NCBI RefSeq assembly: GCF_001720135.1
Contig: NZ_MCRJ01000032.1
Location: 1-34,150, forward strand
Length of the DNA: 34,150 bases
Source: Methylobrevis pamukkalensis
GTDB taxonomy: Bacteria; Pseudomonadota; Alphaproteobacteria; Rhizobiales; Pleomorphomonadaceae
Reading direction: 5' to 3'
The translations under genes were made by a program, and so were the position numbers. The notes beneath the pieces are model-generated. The model was not told the DNA's origin. It did not search any database and worked only from the letters and a program-made list of their open reading frames with translations. Positions 1 to 12,277 of this stretch are shown here, piece by piece. Position 1 is the stretch's first letter; each line of letters begins with the position of its first letter.

Positions 1-40
1 CCGGCTTCGTAAATCGATCGCATTCGCCGGGGCCGACCCT

Positions 41-211
41 TCGTCCTTCGAGACGGCCCTGCGGGCCTCCTCAGGATGAGGGTTCGGAGCCACTGCCAGA
101 ACACTATGCCGCGAGGCCAGAATTCGTCTTCGTGGCACCGTGCCTTTTTGACTACATCCTCGATCCATCCCCTCATCCTGAGGAGGCCCACACGGCCGTC
201 TCGAAGGACGA
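41..211. repeat. Long imperfect inverted repeat ahead of glpU
   Basis: The arms lie at 41-81 and 171-211. They are 41 bases each and match as reverse complements except at two positions, with an 89-base spacer. The arm starts TCGTCCTTCGAGACGG and ends CTCAGGATGAGG. This wording recurs in intergenic DNA of many Hyphomicrobiales, which I recall but have not searched. It sits inside what should be the glp transport operon, just ahead of the small membrane protein gene, so the transcript would carry a large hairpin. The spacer holds no convincing gene. Bases 1-12 read as codons ending in TAA and could be the last codons of an upstream gene such as a permease, but this is too short to call. Confidence 0.8.
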
Positions 212-256
212 GGGGATGGCCCGGGCATCGCAACATTCCGGACAAGGAGCCGCGTG

Positions 257-538
257 ATGGACTTTTCCTGGATGGCCTGGACCTGGCCGACCGCGACCTT
301 CTTCATCGTCATCTTCGCGCTGATCGCGGCGATGGGCGTGTGGGAATATGTCTCGCCGGGCGGAGGGCCCCGGGTCGGCATCCTGCGCTTCGAGACGACG
401 CGGGGCGACCGTCTGTTCGTCACGCTGCTCGGCAGCGCCTTCATCTGTCTTTTCTGGCTCGGGCTCGTCGGCCCGAACCTGTGGTGGGCTCTGGCTCTTT
501 CGCTGGTCTACGCCGTCGGCGTCTTCAGGCTGGTCTGA
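257..538 (+). CDS. glpU: GlpU-like small inner-membrane protein (DUF2160), glycerol ABC transporter operon
   Basis: A protein of 93 residues with two or three hydrophobic segments: about residues 12-30 (TFFIVIFALIAAMGVWEY), 55-72 (LFVTLLGSAFICLFWLGL) and a C-terminal one ending in GVFRLV. Small DUF2160 proteins of this kind sit between the permease and binding-protein genes of the glycerol transporter operon described in Rhizobium (glpSTPQUV). Their exact role is unknown, though they are presumed to help the transporter. The AAGGAG at 244-249 sits 7 bases from ATG 257 but only 4 bases from GTG 254, so I take ATG 257. The next gene, a periplasmic binding protein followed by glycerol kinase, supports the assignment. 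The ATPase and permease genes would lie before base 1. Confidence 0.8.
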   Translation: MDFSWMAWTWPTATFFIVIFALIAAMGVWEYVSPGGGPRVGILRFETTRGDRLFVTLLGSAFICLFWLGLVGPNLWWALALSLVYAVGVFRLV

Positions 539-623
539 GAGTTTTCTGGGGAACGGCGTCGAAGGACGCCGGCAATCTGGTCCGGCCGCGCCGAACAGCG
601 GCGGACATCAATGGGAGGACGAC

Positions 624-2357
<1,734 letters not shown>

Positions 2358-2377
2358 GCCGCCGCAGCGCCATGACG

Positions 2378-2407
2378 GGTCCGGGGCGGCAACGCCCCGG
2401 ACCTTTC
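2378..2407 (+). terminator. Perfect 10-bp stem-loop between glpV and glpK
   Basis: GGTCCGGGGC at 2378-2387 pairs exactly with GCCCCGGACC at 2394-2403 around the 6-base loop GGCAAC, followed by a short TTTCC. It could act as a partial terminator or as a 3' stabiliser for the glpV transcript. glpK has its own ribosome site downstream, so read-through is likely. The short T run makes a full terminator uncertain. Confidence 0.55.
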
Positions 2408-2462
2408 CACACCCGCGCCCTGCCGCGGCAACAACGACAGACCGACATCCGGGGGAATTCCG

Positions 2463-3956
2463 ATGGCCGACCACATCCTCGCGATCGACCAGGGCACGAC
2501 GTCGACCCGCTCGCTCGTGTTCGACGCCGCGCAGAAGATCGTCGGCAGCGCACAGCAGGAATTCACCCAGCACTACCCCCATCCGGGCTGGGTCGAGCAT
2601 GACCCGGCCGATCTCGTCCGCACCACCACCGAGACCATGAAGGCGGCGATCGCGGCGGCCGGCATCACCGCCGCGGACATCGCCGCGATCGGCATCACCA
2701 ACCAGCGCGAGACGACGCTGGTCTGGGACAGGGCCACCGGCGATCCGGTCCACCCCGCCATCGTCTGGCAGGACCGGCGCACTGCCGCGATGTGCGCCGA
2801 GCTGAAGGAGACGGGCCTCGAGCCGATGGTGACGGAGCGCACCGGCCTGCTGCTCGATCCCTATTTCTCCGGCACCAAGATCGCCTGGATCCTCGACAAT
2901 GTGCCCGGCGCCCGGACGCGGGCCGAGGCCGGAGAGCTCGCCTTCGGCACCGTCGACAGCTGGCTGATCTTCAATCTGACCGGCGGCGCCGTTCACGCCA
3001 CCGACGCCACCAATGCCGCCCGCACCCTGCTGTTCGACATCCGCCGCAACGCCTGGGACGACGATCTCCTCGCCGCGTTCGGCGTGCCGCGCGCCATGCT
3101 GCCCGAGGTGAAGGACTGCGCCGCCGACTTCGGCCGGCTCGACCCGGAAATCCTCGGCGCCGCGATCCCGATCCTCGGCGTCGCCGGCGACCAGCATGCC
3201 GCCACCGTCGGTCAGGCCTGCTTTGCACCCGGCATGATGAAGGCAACCTACGGCACCGGCTGCTTTGCCGTGCTCAACACCGGCAACGAGTTCGTTCCGT
3301 CCAGGAACCGCCTCGTCACCACCATCGCCTACCGGCTCGACGGGGTGACCACCTACGCGCTCGAAGGCTCGATCTTCATTGCCGGCGCGGCCGTGCAGTG
3401 GCTGCGCGACGGCATCAAGGTGATCGACAAGGCGGCGCGCAGCGGCGAGCTGGCCGCCACCGCCGATCCGGAACAGGACGTCTATCTGGTGCCGGCCTTC
3501 ACCGGGCTCGGCGCCCCGCACTGGGACGCGGAGGCGCGCGGTGCGATCTTCGGCATCACCCGCAACACCGGCCCGTCGGAATTTGCCCGCGCCGCGCTGG
3601 AGGCCGTCTGCTTCCAGACCGCCGACCTCCTCGACGCCATGCACAAGGACTGGTCGGCCTCGGCCGAGACCATCCTGCGGGTCGACGGCGGCATGGTCGC
3701 GAGCGACTGGACCATGCAGCGGCTCGCCGACCTGCTCGATGCGCCGGTGGACCGGCCGGAAATCCTGGAGACGACCGCCCTTGGCGCCGCCTGGCTCGCC
3801 GGCCGGCGCGCCGGCATCTGGCCGGACGAGGCCGGCTTTTCCGCGACCTGGAAGCGCGAGCGGTGCTTCGAGCCGGCGATGGACCACGAGACCCGGCAGC
3901 GCAAGGTCGCCGGCTGGCGCGACGCGGTGCGGCGGACCCTCACGCGCCCCGACTAG
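2463..3956 (+). CDS. glpK: Glycerol kinase GlpK
   Basis: A 497-residue cytoplasmic FGGY-family kinase that makes sn-glycerol 3-phosphate from glycerol and ATP; the E. coli enzyme has about 502 residues. The N-terminal phosphate-binding loop is [11 protein letters not shown] at residues 7-17. The substrate motif NQRETT follows near residue 80, the catalytic-base motif GDQHAA has its Asp near residue 243, and ATYGTGCF and TGLGAPHWD are typical of glycerol kinases. The C-terminal nucleotide-binding part contains the RVDGGM motif. The start is an ATG after GGGGGAA with good spacing. It follows the glycerol-binding protein gene by 105 bases, so imported glycerol would be phosphorylated by its product. 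The reading frame is intact. Confidence 0.95.
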   Translation: MADHILAIDQGTTSTRSLVFDAAQKIVGSAQQEFTQHYPHPGWVEHDPADLVRTTTETMKAAIAAAGITAADIAAIGITNQRETTLVWDRATGDPVHPAIVWQDRRTAAMCAELKETGLEPMVTERTGLLLDPYFSGTKIAWILDNVPGARTRAEAGELAFGTVDSWLIFNLTGGAVHATDATNAARTLLFDIRRNAWDDDLLAAFGVPRAMLPEVKDCAADFGRLDPEILGAAIPILGVAGDQHAATVGQACFAPGMMKATYGTGCFAVLNTGNEFVPSRNRLVTTIAYRLDGVTTYALEGSIFIAGAAVQWLRDGIKVIDKAARSGELAATADPEQDVYLVPAFTGLGAPHWDAEARGAIFGITRNTGPSEFARAALEAVCFQTADLLDAMHKDWSASAETILRVDGGMVASDWTMQRLADLLDAPVDRPEILETTALGAAWLAGRRAGIWPDEAGFSATWKRERCFEPAMDHETRQRKVAGWRDAVRRTLTRPD

Positions 3957-3984
3957 GTCCACCGGCGAGTCGACGGTAACGGGA

Positions 3985-5570
3985 TCAGTCGGACATCGCG
4001 TCGATCTCGCGCCGCTGCGCGTGCATGGCGAGAAAGATGCCATAGTCGACGTCGAACCGCTGCGCAGCGGCCGGATCGGGGGCGCGCGTGTCTCCGCCCT
4101 GGTCCATGGCTGTGGCCGCTGCGCCGAGATCCGGATGGAGCCCCGCCGCCGTCGCCGCCACCATCGCGGAGCCGAGCAGCACCGCATCCTCCGCCGCGGA
4201 CGCCACCACCGTGCAGCCGGCCGCATCGGCGTAGAGCTCCATCAGCAGCGGATTCTTGAGATGTCCGCCCGCGACATGCAGCGTGTCGATCCGGAAACCG
4301 CCGGCGTCGAGCGCGTCGACGATATGCCGAATGCCAAGGGCGATGCCGACGCAGGTGCGGAAGTAGAGCCGGCACAGGCTGTCGAAGGAGGCATCGAGCG
4401 TCAGGCCGCTCACGACGCCGACGGCCCGCGGATCGGCCAGCGGCGAGCGGTTGCCATGGAAATCGGGGAGCACATGCAGGCGTCCGGCCAGGTGCGGTCC
4501 TTCCACAGCCCTCAGTTCGTCGATCCGCGTGCAGATTCGCCGGTGCATGTCCGCCTCGGGAACGCCGCCGGCCCCGTGCCAGGCAATGATGTGGTCGAGC
4601 AGCGCGCCGGTTGCCGACTGGCCCGCCTCCGCCAGCCACAGGCCCGGCAGCACGGCGCCGAGATACGGCCCCCAGACGCCCGGCACCGGCCGGGGCCCGT
4701 CCGACAGCGCCATGACGCAGGTCGAGGTGCCGGCAATCAGCGCCACATGGCTGTCGAGCCGCTCGCCCCGCGCGCCAGCGCGCCGATCACGCCGAGCGCC
4801 CCGGCGTGGGCATCGATCATCCCGGCGCCAACGCGGCACCGGGTGGTGAGACCGAGCGCCTCGGCGGCGGCGGGCGAGAGCGGCCCGAGATCGTCCGCGA
4901 CGGCGCTGGCATGCGCCGGCAGGCCACCCTTCTGCAGCAGGTCGTCAAGACCGACGGCGCGGAGGAAGTCGCGCTGCCAGCCCTCGGCCTCATGCGCAAG
5001 ATAGGTCCACTTGCACACGAGGGTGCAGACCGAGCGGGCCTCCGACCCCGTGGCCTTCCAGGCAAGAAAGTCGGCAAGGTCGAAGATCAGGCCGGCCCGC
5101 GCCCAGCTGTGCGGCAGATGCCGCTTCAGCCACATCAGCTTGGGCACCTGCATCTCGGGCGACATCACCCCGCCGATGGCGTCGAGTACCCGGTGCCCGG
5201 TCGCGGTGCATTCGGCGGCCTCGGCGACGGCGCGATGGTCGAGCCATACGATCGTGTCGCACGCCGCCTGCCCGGTGACCGACACGGTGACGGGCGCGCC
5301 GTCCCGATCCCGCAGCACCAGCGAGCAGGTCGCATCGAAGGCGATGCCGGCGATCCGTTCGGGTGCGACATCGGCAAGACGCCGCGCCTCGCGCACGCCG
5401 GCGCAGACCGCCCGCCAGATGTCCTCGGACTCGTGTTCGGCCTCGCCCTCCCGAGGACGATGCAGCCGGATCGGATGCTCGGCGCGTGCAAGGCAGGTCC
5501 CGTCCGCTGCGAACACGCCGGCCCGCGCGCTGGTCGTCCCGACGTCGACCGCCACCACCAGGTCGCCCAT
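3985..5570 (-). CDS. FGGY-family pentose kinase, D-ribulokinase type (one apparent frameshift)
   Basis: The product resembles the FGGY group of D-ribulokinases (YDR109c/FGGY-protein type), which phosphorylate D-ribulose or a related ketose. The N-terminal half (4737-5570) has VAVDVGTTSARAGVF near residue 6, FDATCSLVLRD, WLDHRA, the CTLVCKWTYL segment and GAGMIDAHAG with the likely catalytic Asp near residue 253. The C-terminal half lies in another frame and carries ALIAGTSTCVMALSDGP, LPDFHGNRSPLADP and VAGGHLKNPLLMEL. The frames join cleanly if one base is added in the CCCC run at 4766-4769, giving about 528 residues, the normal length. Start: ATG at 5570 with GGGAG upstream. It ends 28 bases from the glpK stop, tail to tail, with no obvious terminator between. 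The physiological substrate cannot be read from the sequence. Confidence 0.82.
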
Positions 5571-5971
5571 GCCGCGTGTCTCCCTGTCTTCATGTTCCCG
5601 GCGTGCCTGCGCGGCCCGTGCCGGGTCTCCCGCAACCGCCGATCACTATCACGGCCGGCGGCGTGTTTCGCCGGGTCGCCGCATCCCGCCTGCTGACCCT
5701 CCGGCCCTCGAAACGCATCGCCCGGGAACCGGTCATGGCGCATAAATTGCTTTGAGACCCTTGCACCTCGCCGAGGGGCAGCGACCTCATCGTGGCTTGC
5801 CATTCCGTCGCTTTACGGGACACGAATCGGAATCATGGTTCTCCAGAAGGTTGCCGGCCCCGACAACCGCAACGCGTGATCCGCAGCACGGTCGCGAAAC
5901 CGGACGGACGTGACTCAACCCGGTCGACGCGGGACAATGGTTTCCCGCGTCCGATCTCGCGCCATGCTCGA

Positions 5972-6000
5972 TTGACAGGCATGGGAGGGGACGGCATAGG
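5972..6000 (+). promoter_or_regulatory. Possible sigma-70-type promoter for the giant glycosyltransferase gene
   Basis: TTGACA at 5972-5977 is a perfect -35 box. Exactly 17 bases later is CATAGG (5995-6000), a weak -10 box. Transcription would begin near 6007, just ahead of the paired hairpins and some 180 bases before the start codon. Only the -35 is convincing. Confidence 0.35.
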
Positions 6001-6027
6001 TACGGGCAGAAATTTCAGGACCCATTT

Positions 6028-6063
6028 CTCGGGCCCAGCCCGAGCAGCGCGGGATCTTCCCGC
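6028..6063 (+). other. Tandem hairpins in the probable 5' leader
   Basis: CTCGGGC (6028-6034) pairs with GCCCGAG (6038-6044) around loop CCA. GCGGGA (6049-6054) pairs with TCCCGC (6058-6063) around TCT. Both stems are perfect and lie 4 bases apart. They sit between the possible promoter and the coding region and could be leader structures affecting transcript stability or elongation. No known riboswitch pattern is recognised. Confidence 0.45.
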
Positions 6064-6183
6064 ACATGAGTTTTCGTGAGGTCCGCCCGGACTTGCATGC
6101 GTTCGAGGGCATCGTGTGCATGGGGGCGAGCCTTTTGCGCCTTGTAAAGGCGCAGTATTGATTGGTGCCAGGAGGTTGTGCAG

Positions 6184-9100
6184 GTGTCCAATATCAGCTT
6201 CAAGATCTCTTCGTTTACCGTCAAACGCATTACAGGCTGGGCATACGACACCGACGATCCCTCCAAGGAAATCTTTCTCAACATCACCGTGGATGGCGAA
6301 GCGATTGCCAAGGTCGCCTGCAACATCCAGCGCAAGGAACTCGATTCCTCCGATTTCCCGAACACCCAGATCGGCTTCAACACCTTCGTTCCGATCGACT
6401 ACTGGACCGGCGAGCCGCTCGAAGTCGCGATCGTCGATGCCGAGACCGGCCTGGTGCTCGATCAGGCATTGCTGGACACCGACCGGGTCGTGCTCAACGA
6501 GGGCGCGCGCCAGCTGGTCTACGGCGAATTTGCCGGTGCCTCCGAGGACGGCGTCGCGGGCTGGGTGACCGGCGAACGCGGCCCCTACACCGTCGAACTC
6601 GAGATCGATGGCGCGCTGGTCGCCTCGACCGAGGCCAACGTCATCATCCACGTCGACAAGCCGCGCCCGGCCGGATTCCTGTTCCGTCATCTGCCCCACG
6701 CCTTCTTCGACGACCAGAGCCACCATTTCCGCGTGATCGTGCGGGCCGAGACGCCCGTCCTGATCGGCGAGACCGACGTGGTGCTGCCCGCTTCTGCCGC
6801 GCCGACCCTGCAGGGCAAGGTCGAGCCCGCGCGGGACGGCCGTATCGAGGGCACCGCCTTCTACGGCGACGATTCCACCCGGTCGGTCGAACTGAGCCTG
6901 ATGGTCGACGGGATCGAGATCGACCGCGCCTCGACCAATCCCGCGTCCGAACCGCCCGGCCATTTCGTGTTCGACATCCGCTCGCACACGACGACCGACT
7001 GGATGGACGCCGAGATCGAGTTCGCCGCCTATCCGGACGGCGCCCCGCTGCGCTACACCGGCGAGCATCCCGTCCGCGACGGCATGAGCGGCAAGGCCGA
7101 GCTGTCCGACCCCCAGACCCTGCATGTCGTGATGACCTGCGGCGCGCCGCTGCCGGCCGAGGTGACGATCGCCGCCACCCATGGCGACGTGACGCTCGGC
7201 ACATGGCCGATCGCGACGGACGCCGGCGCGACCTCGCTCGACCTCAGCCTGCCGCTCGAGACTCCGCTGATCGCGTCCGAGCAGATCAAGCTCACGGTCG
7301 ATGGCCGTCCGGTCGATCTTCCGGGCAAGAACGACGCCCGCAAGTCGGGTCCGCGCCAGCGCGGATCGACCGGCCGCGTCCCCGGCGAGTATGTGCGGCC
7401 GAGCGACGGCCGGGTTCTGCGCCGCCTGACCGAGCTGATGCGCGGCACCGTGCGCCCCGAGGGCGAGACCGGGCATCCGGACTTCAGCGGCAGCTGGCGC
7501 TTCGTGGCCCCCGCCACGATCGAAGGCTGGGCCGTGGACCTGTCCAGCCCCGATGATCCGGCGGAAATCGAGCTCATCATCGACGGCGTGCCGGTGCAGA
7601 CCGCGTTTGCCTCCGGCCTCGTGCTGGCCCGCGAGGCCCGCGCCGGTTTCGAGGTGCCGGTCGGATTCGGCTTCAATCTCGCCGACTTCATGCTCGGCGA
7701 AGGCAAGCACGCCGTCTCGGCGCGCCTTGCCGGCGGCGGGCTGCTGCCGCCGCACCGGCCGGTCGCGGTCGACACCAGCGCCCTCATCGACGCGTCCAAC
7801 ATCGTCGACGACCTGGTGCTCGCGGGCCGCGTTGCCGAGGCCTATCTGGTTGCCCGCCGGGCGACCCGGCTCGGACTGCGCGGCGTGCTCGACCGGGCCT
7901 TCGCCCTCGACTTCGCGCTGCGGGCCGACTGGACCCACTACGAGGAGTTCCTCGACGGCACCGAGATCCGGCCGAGCCGCGATTTCGCGCGCGTGCTGCG
8001 CGCCCGCTTCCACATGATGATGGGTCGGACCGACATCGACCCGGCCGCGGCGCCGAAAGCACCCATGTGCCCGGCGTCTACTGGCAGCTGATCGACGCCG
8101 TTCGTCCGCTCGACCGCATCAACGACATCTCCGAGGCGGTCGAACGCGCCAGTCTCTGGTCGGTGCTGCAGCAGCTTCCCGAGACGCGGATCATGTCGCC
8201 CGCACGGGTCGCCTGACGCTCGTCGTCGAGTGCGAGGAGACCGATCCCGGCTTCGCCGCGATGCTGGCCGACGCCGCCGCGCGCGGCTGCCGCGTCGTGC
8301 GCGCTGCCGACCGGATGAAGGCCGACATGACGGCGGACGCCGCCGTGAAGGCCCTGGTGAAGGAGAGCAAGGACACCGACGCCCTGCTTTTCTTCCGCGA
8401 GCCGCGCAGCTTCGGCCTCGAGGCGATGGGCTACCTGCCCCAGCTCGCCATGCACACGCCGGCCGGCTTCCGCTTCACACGGATCGACATCGTCGACCGC
8501 GCGGTGAACGGCTTCACCCTCGGCATGGTCGGCCGCGTCCTCGATGACGCCGTCACGCTCGCCCGCCGCGGCGACGTGGAAGGCATCAAGGCCGCGATCA
8601 CCCGCGCACCCGCCGATGGCAGCGTCCCCGGCCCGACCGGCGAGATCGTCACCTATGCGATCCGCCCCGAGCCGGAGGTGTTCGTCAACCCGCGGATCGT
8701 GGTCGTCCACGACTTCAGCGACGCCGCGCGCCTGCCGGACATGCCGCTCGGCAGCCGTCTCGTGGCGATGACCGCCGAGGAAGGCGTCAAGACGCCGGCT
8801 CTCAACGACATGACCGGCGTGATGACCCTTCTCGCCGAGGTCGCGCCGTCGGCCGAAGTCCCGGTCGTCGTCCTGACCGAAGCCTTCACCTATTCTCCCG
8901 ATTACGTGGAAATGTGCCTCCGCGAATTCGTGCTGTCGCGCTGCCGCTCGGTGGTGACCACGGCGCTCGTCTACGATCCGGAGCGCGAGGAATTCGCCTT
9001 CTCCCGGAAGGGCCAGGAGAAGGAACAGTTCGCGGCGCTCGCCGCCCGCGCCTGCCTGCGCTACGACGACATCCTGCGCTCGGTCGAGCGCTACGGGTCG

Positions 9101-11148
9101 CGCAGCGGCGTCGTGATCGCGACCGGTCAGTCGTTCGTGCTGCGCCCCTCGGCCGATGCCGACGGGGAGCTCGCCAACGAGGTGGCGTCCCGGCCGTATT
9201 TCCGCTCGGCGGCGGTGTTCGTCAGCGAGCGGCAGAAGGGCTTCATCGCCAGCACCCTGTCGGGCTGGAGCGGCGCGGCGCGCGCGGCGGGCCTCATCGC
9301 CGAGGCCGGCCTGTCGGTCGGCGAGGAGGAACTCAACACGCTCACGGCGCTCCGCGGCAAGGCCGACACGGTGCTCAACGAGACGAGCTTCTACGCCAAC
9401 ATCGTCTCGCTGGCCCGCAAGGGCCGCGACGACGAGGCGCGCGAGGCGATCCTCGAACTGATCGGCCGCAGCGATCTCACCAACAAGCTCAACAAGGACG
9501 GCATCATCGGCCTGATCGACGCCTGCAAGGTGCTCGGCCTCGTCGACGAATTCGCGCGCTTCATCGGCCCGCACGTCCCGTCCTTCGTCAAGGCCCAGCC
9601 CGAGCTGATCATTCCGCTGTTCGAGATCATCGCGATCGGCCTGTCGCCCGAGGAACTGTCCTCGACCATGACGGCCTGTGCCGCGGTGGCGCTCACCGAC
9701 CAGGCGACGCGCCCGATCCATCGCATCGTCGACGTCTGCAAGCGTTTCTGCTCGCCGCAGATCCTGATCCTGCTGCTGAACATGATCGACCGTGCCGGCA
9801 AGGGCAAACTGCTCTCCGACGCGCGCCTCGCCGAGGTGATCGGCGACGCGCTGCTGGGCAGCGGCGTGCAGCCGTTCACGACGTCCTCGGGCAAGTATGA
9901 CCTCGCCTACTTCCTCGAACGCGCGCCCCTCAAGGCCCGCATCCTCGATGCGCTGCTCAACGGCCGCAAGGAGGAGTTCGTCCGCTTCGTGAACATGTAC
10001 TTCCTGGAGCGGCGCGAGGTGCGCGACCTGATCCTCGCGATCCGGACCTACACCTACGAAATCACGCAGATGAAGCTGAAGCGGGGCGACATCCGCTATC
10101 CCGCCTATGCCCAGGAGAGCGAGCGGATCATCCTGTCGATCCTGTTCGATGATGCCCCGCCGCTGGCGGACTTCGGCCTCGTCGAGGGCGGCGCCGGTGC
10201 GCTCAGCACCGACGCCCAGGCGATCGTCGCCGCGAGCTATCACGGCGACCTCGAACCGCTCGGCATCGGCTTCCGCAACTGGTCGGCCGGCATCGGCGTC
10301 TCCAACGTGCCCTTCGGTGGCTCGTCGATCCAGGAGTTCTTCGCCGGCATGTCCGCCGGGCCCGACCTTCCGCGGGCAGCGTCGACAGCGGCAAGGTCTC
10401 CGTGCTGCTGACGGTCTACAACGCGGAGCTCGACCTTCTCGAGCAGTCGATCCGCTCGATCCTGCGCCAGACCTACGAGAACCTCGAGATCATCCTCGTC
10501 GACGATGCCAGCGACCTCGTGCCGCCGGAAGACATCAAGGCGATGGTCGACCTCGACCCGCAGCGGATCAAATACGCGATCATGCCGCGCAACTCCGGCC
10601 CCTACGTGTGCCGCAACCGCGCGCTGGAAATCGCGACCGGCGCGTTCGTCGCCATCCAGGACGGCGACGACTACTCGCATCCGCAGCGGATCGAGTATCA
10701 GGTCGCCGCGCTCGCCGCGGACCCGATCCTCAAGCTCTGCACGACCGCGCATCTGCGGATCGACAAGCTGGCCCGCCTGCAGTTCGAGCACACGCTCGAG
10801 CTGCGCGGCGACGGCACGATGACATCGATGTTCCGCCGCGACGTCTTCGACGCCATCGGCGGCTTTGCGCGGGTGCGCTCACGCGGCGACGTGGAGTTCC
10901 GCGAACGGATGAAGTCGGCCTACGGCCGCCACGTGCATACCCATGTCGATGTGCCGCTGCTGTTCTGCTACGCCACGCCCTCAAGCCTGTCCAACAGCGT
11001 CGTGCGCAAGATCCCGAGTTACCTGTCGCTGTTCCGTGGCTCGATCGACGCACGTCTCCGGCATCCTGTCCTTGGCGGACAGCGTCTCGGCGACGTTCCG
11101 GACGTCATCAACGTTCCCTGGCCGATGCGGCCCGAGGTTTATCTCTGA
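6184..11148 (+). CDS. Giant multidomain glycosyltransferase: beta-repeat N-terminus, helical middle, C-terminal GT2 (three apparent frameshifts)
   Basis: If one base is added near 8050 (GG), 8206 (GGG) and 10374 (GGG), a single protein of about 1655 residues results. Residues 1-630 hold at least four beta-rich modules with the signature GWAxD followed by a strand ending in DG (near residues 18, 125, 222 and 448). The bridging frame at 8052-8213 reads STHVPGVYWQLIDAVRPLDR. The middle (8214-10370) has mixed alpha/beta sequence, then a long helical stretch resembling TPR-like solenoids. The C-terminal 250 residues are a GT-A fold family 2 transferase: VSVLLTVYNAE, IILVDDASD and the metal-binding DGDD. 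No signal peptide or membrane helix is seen, so it probably acts in the cytoplasm. GTG 6184 is preferred over GTG 6178 because GGAGG at 6171-6175 is only 2 bases from the latter. Substrate unknown. Confidence 0.7.
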
Positions 11149-11186
11149 CATCGATTGCGTTCACGAGCTGATAGGACCACCTGACC

Positions 11187-12059
11187 ATGGAAAAGATCAT
11201 CGTCAGCCTGACGTCGATAAGCCACCGGATGGCGCGGCTGCATCTGACGCTCGCCTCCCTGGCGGCGCAGGATTATCCGAACTTCGAGGTGCGGGTCTAC
11301 GTTTCGCCCGACCGCTTCCTGCTGGACGAAGGCGTCATCGACATTCCGCCGGACTGCCAGGCGCTGATGGACTCCGATCCGCGCATCCGCTGGATGATCA
11401 CGCCGAACATCGGCTCCTACCGCAAGCTCCTGCCGGTGCTGGCGGAAAACATGTCCGGCGAGGCGCTGATCGCCACCGCCGACGACGACACCATCTATCC
11501 GGCCGACTGGCTGTCGACGCTGGCGCATTACTACCGGCGCTACAACTGCATCATCGCCTATCGCGGCCACACCATGGTCCGCTCCGAAGGCAGCTTCCTC
11601 AACTACCGCCGCTGGATGACGCGGCCGCAGAAGGAAAACCCCAGCGTCTTCTGGCTGCCGACCGGCAAGGACGGCGTGCTCTACAATCCGCTGTTCTTCC
11701 ATCGCAACGTGCTGAACTACCACAAGGCCCTGTCCGTGGCCCGCACGGCCGACGACCTGTGGTTCAAGTGGCACACGGCGCTCTACAACGTGCCCGCCTA
11801 CATCGTGAACACCGACTACACCACGATGCTGGAGGATACCAACGACGGTCCCTCGCTCTACAAGAGCTTCAACCAGGCCGGCGCCAACGACGTGGCCATT
11901 GCCGCGCTGGAGCAGTATTCCTCCGAGGAACTGAGCTTCAAGCTGGCGACCTTCGATTCCAGGAACCCGCCGACCATTCCCGATCGTGGCTCGGTGTTCT
12001 CCCGTCCGCCGGCAAAGGGCGGCGCCGCCCGCAAGGTGGCGGCGGAACGGAAGAACTGA
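11187..12059 (+). CDS. GT2-like glycosyltransferase
   Basis: A 290-residue protein with the start of a GT-A fold: IIVSLTSISHRM, then LTLASLAAQDYPNFEVRVYVS. It has the acidic donor/metal motif TADDDTIYP near residue 97 and the later motif ARTADDLWFKW near residue 190 that is common in this group. It likely transfers a sugar from a nucleotide donor; acceptor and donor are unknown. No signal peptide or membrane segment is present. It begins 38 bases after the giant glycosyltransferase on the same strand, so the two are probably co-transcribed. The C-terminal 25 residues are basic and low in complexity. The reading frame is intact. Confidence 0.8.
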   Translation: MEKIIVSLTSISHRMARLHLTLASLAAQDYPNFEVRVYVSPDRFLLDEGVIDIPPDCQALMDSDPRIRWMITPNIGSYRKLLPVLAENMSGEALIATADDDTIYPADWLSTLAHYYRRYNCIIAYRGHTMVRSEGSFLNYRRWMTRPQKENPSVFWLPTGKDGVLYNPLFFHRNVLNYHKALSVARTADDLWFKWHTALYNVPAYIVNTDYTTMLEDTNDGPSLYKSFNQAGANDVAIAALEQYSSEELSFKLATFDSRNPPTIPDRGSVFSRPPAKGGAARKVAAERKN

Positions 12060-12099
12060 GGAGCGCGGCGACGGGCTGCGCATCCGTTCAGGGACAGCG

Positions 12100-12191
12100 C
12101 CGTTGCCCCGTTGCGGGACGCCGCCGCAACCATGCGGACGACGTGCGGCGGGGCAACGGTGATCCTCCGGCTGCGACAGGGGTGCAGCCGG
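12100..12191 (+). other. Intercistronic inverted repeats
   Basis: CCGTTGCCCC (12100-12109) is repeated in reverse complement at 12150-12159, 40 bases apart. A tighter hairpin has stem CCGGCTGC (12167-12174) and GCAGCCGG (12184-12191). Neither is followed by a T run. They occupy most of the 218-base gap between the GT2-like gene and the sulfotransferase-like gene and could partly separate their expression. Confidence 0.35.
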
Positions 12192-12277
12192 CAGGCGACA
12201 TTGTTGATTGCACCGAGGGACGGACGTTTCGCCCGGGGACACGGCGGAACCGGCCTCGTCCGATCGAGGAGACATAG

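Larger units (their letters stand above)
5571..6183. other. Intergenic region between divergent kinase and giant glycosyltransferase genes
   Basis: About 610 bases without a convincing gene; the small open frames on both strands show no family features. Near the right end are a possible promoter (5972-6000), two tandem short hairpins (6028-6044 and 6049-6063) and a ribosome site GGAGG at 6171-6175. The left part must carry the promoter of the minus-strand kinase, but I see no clear box there. Confidence 0.6.

Noticed and set aside
5792..6079. Possible small gene in the intergenic region
   Set aside because: 95 codons of unstructured, Arg-rich sequence without a ribosome site; overlaps the likely promoter.
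5833..8013. Long minus-strand frame opposite the giant glycosyltransferase
   Set aside because: Composition and lack of motifs mark it as an antisense shadow; the plus strand carries the repeated GWAxD modules.
8078..10243. Minus-strand frame of about 720 codons
   Set aside because: Antisense to the helical middle region; no signal peptide, motif or ribosome site.
12100..12191. Rho-independent terminator
   Set aside because: Stems exist but no T run follows and the downstream gene appears to belong to the same block, so I list it only as a structured repeat.
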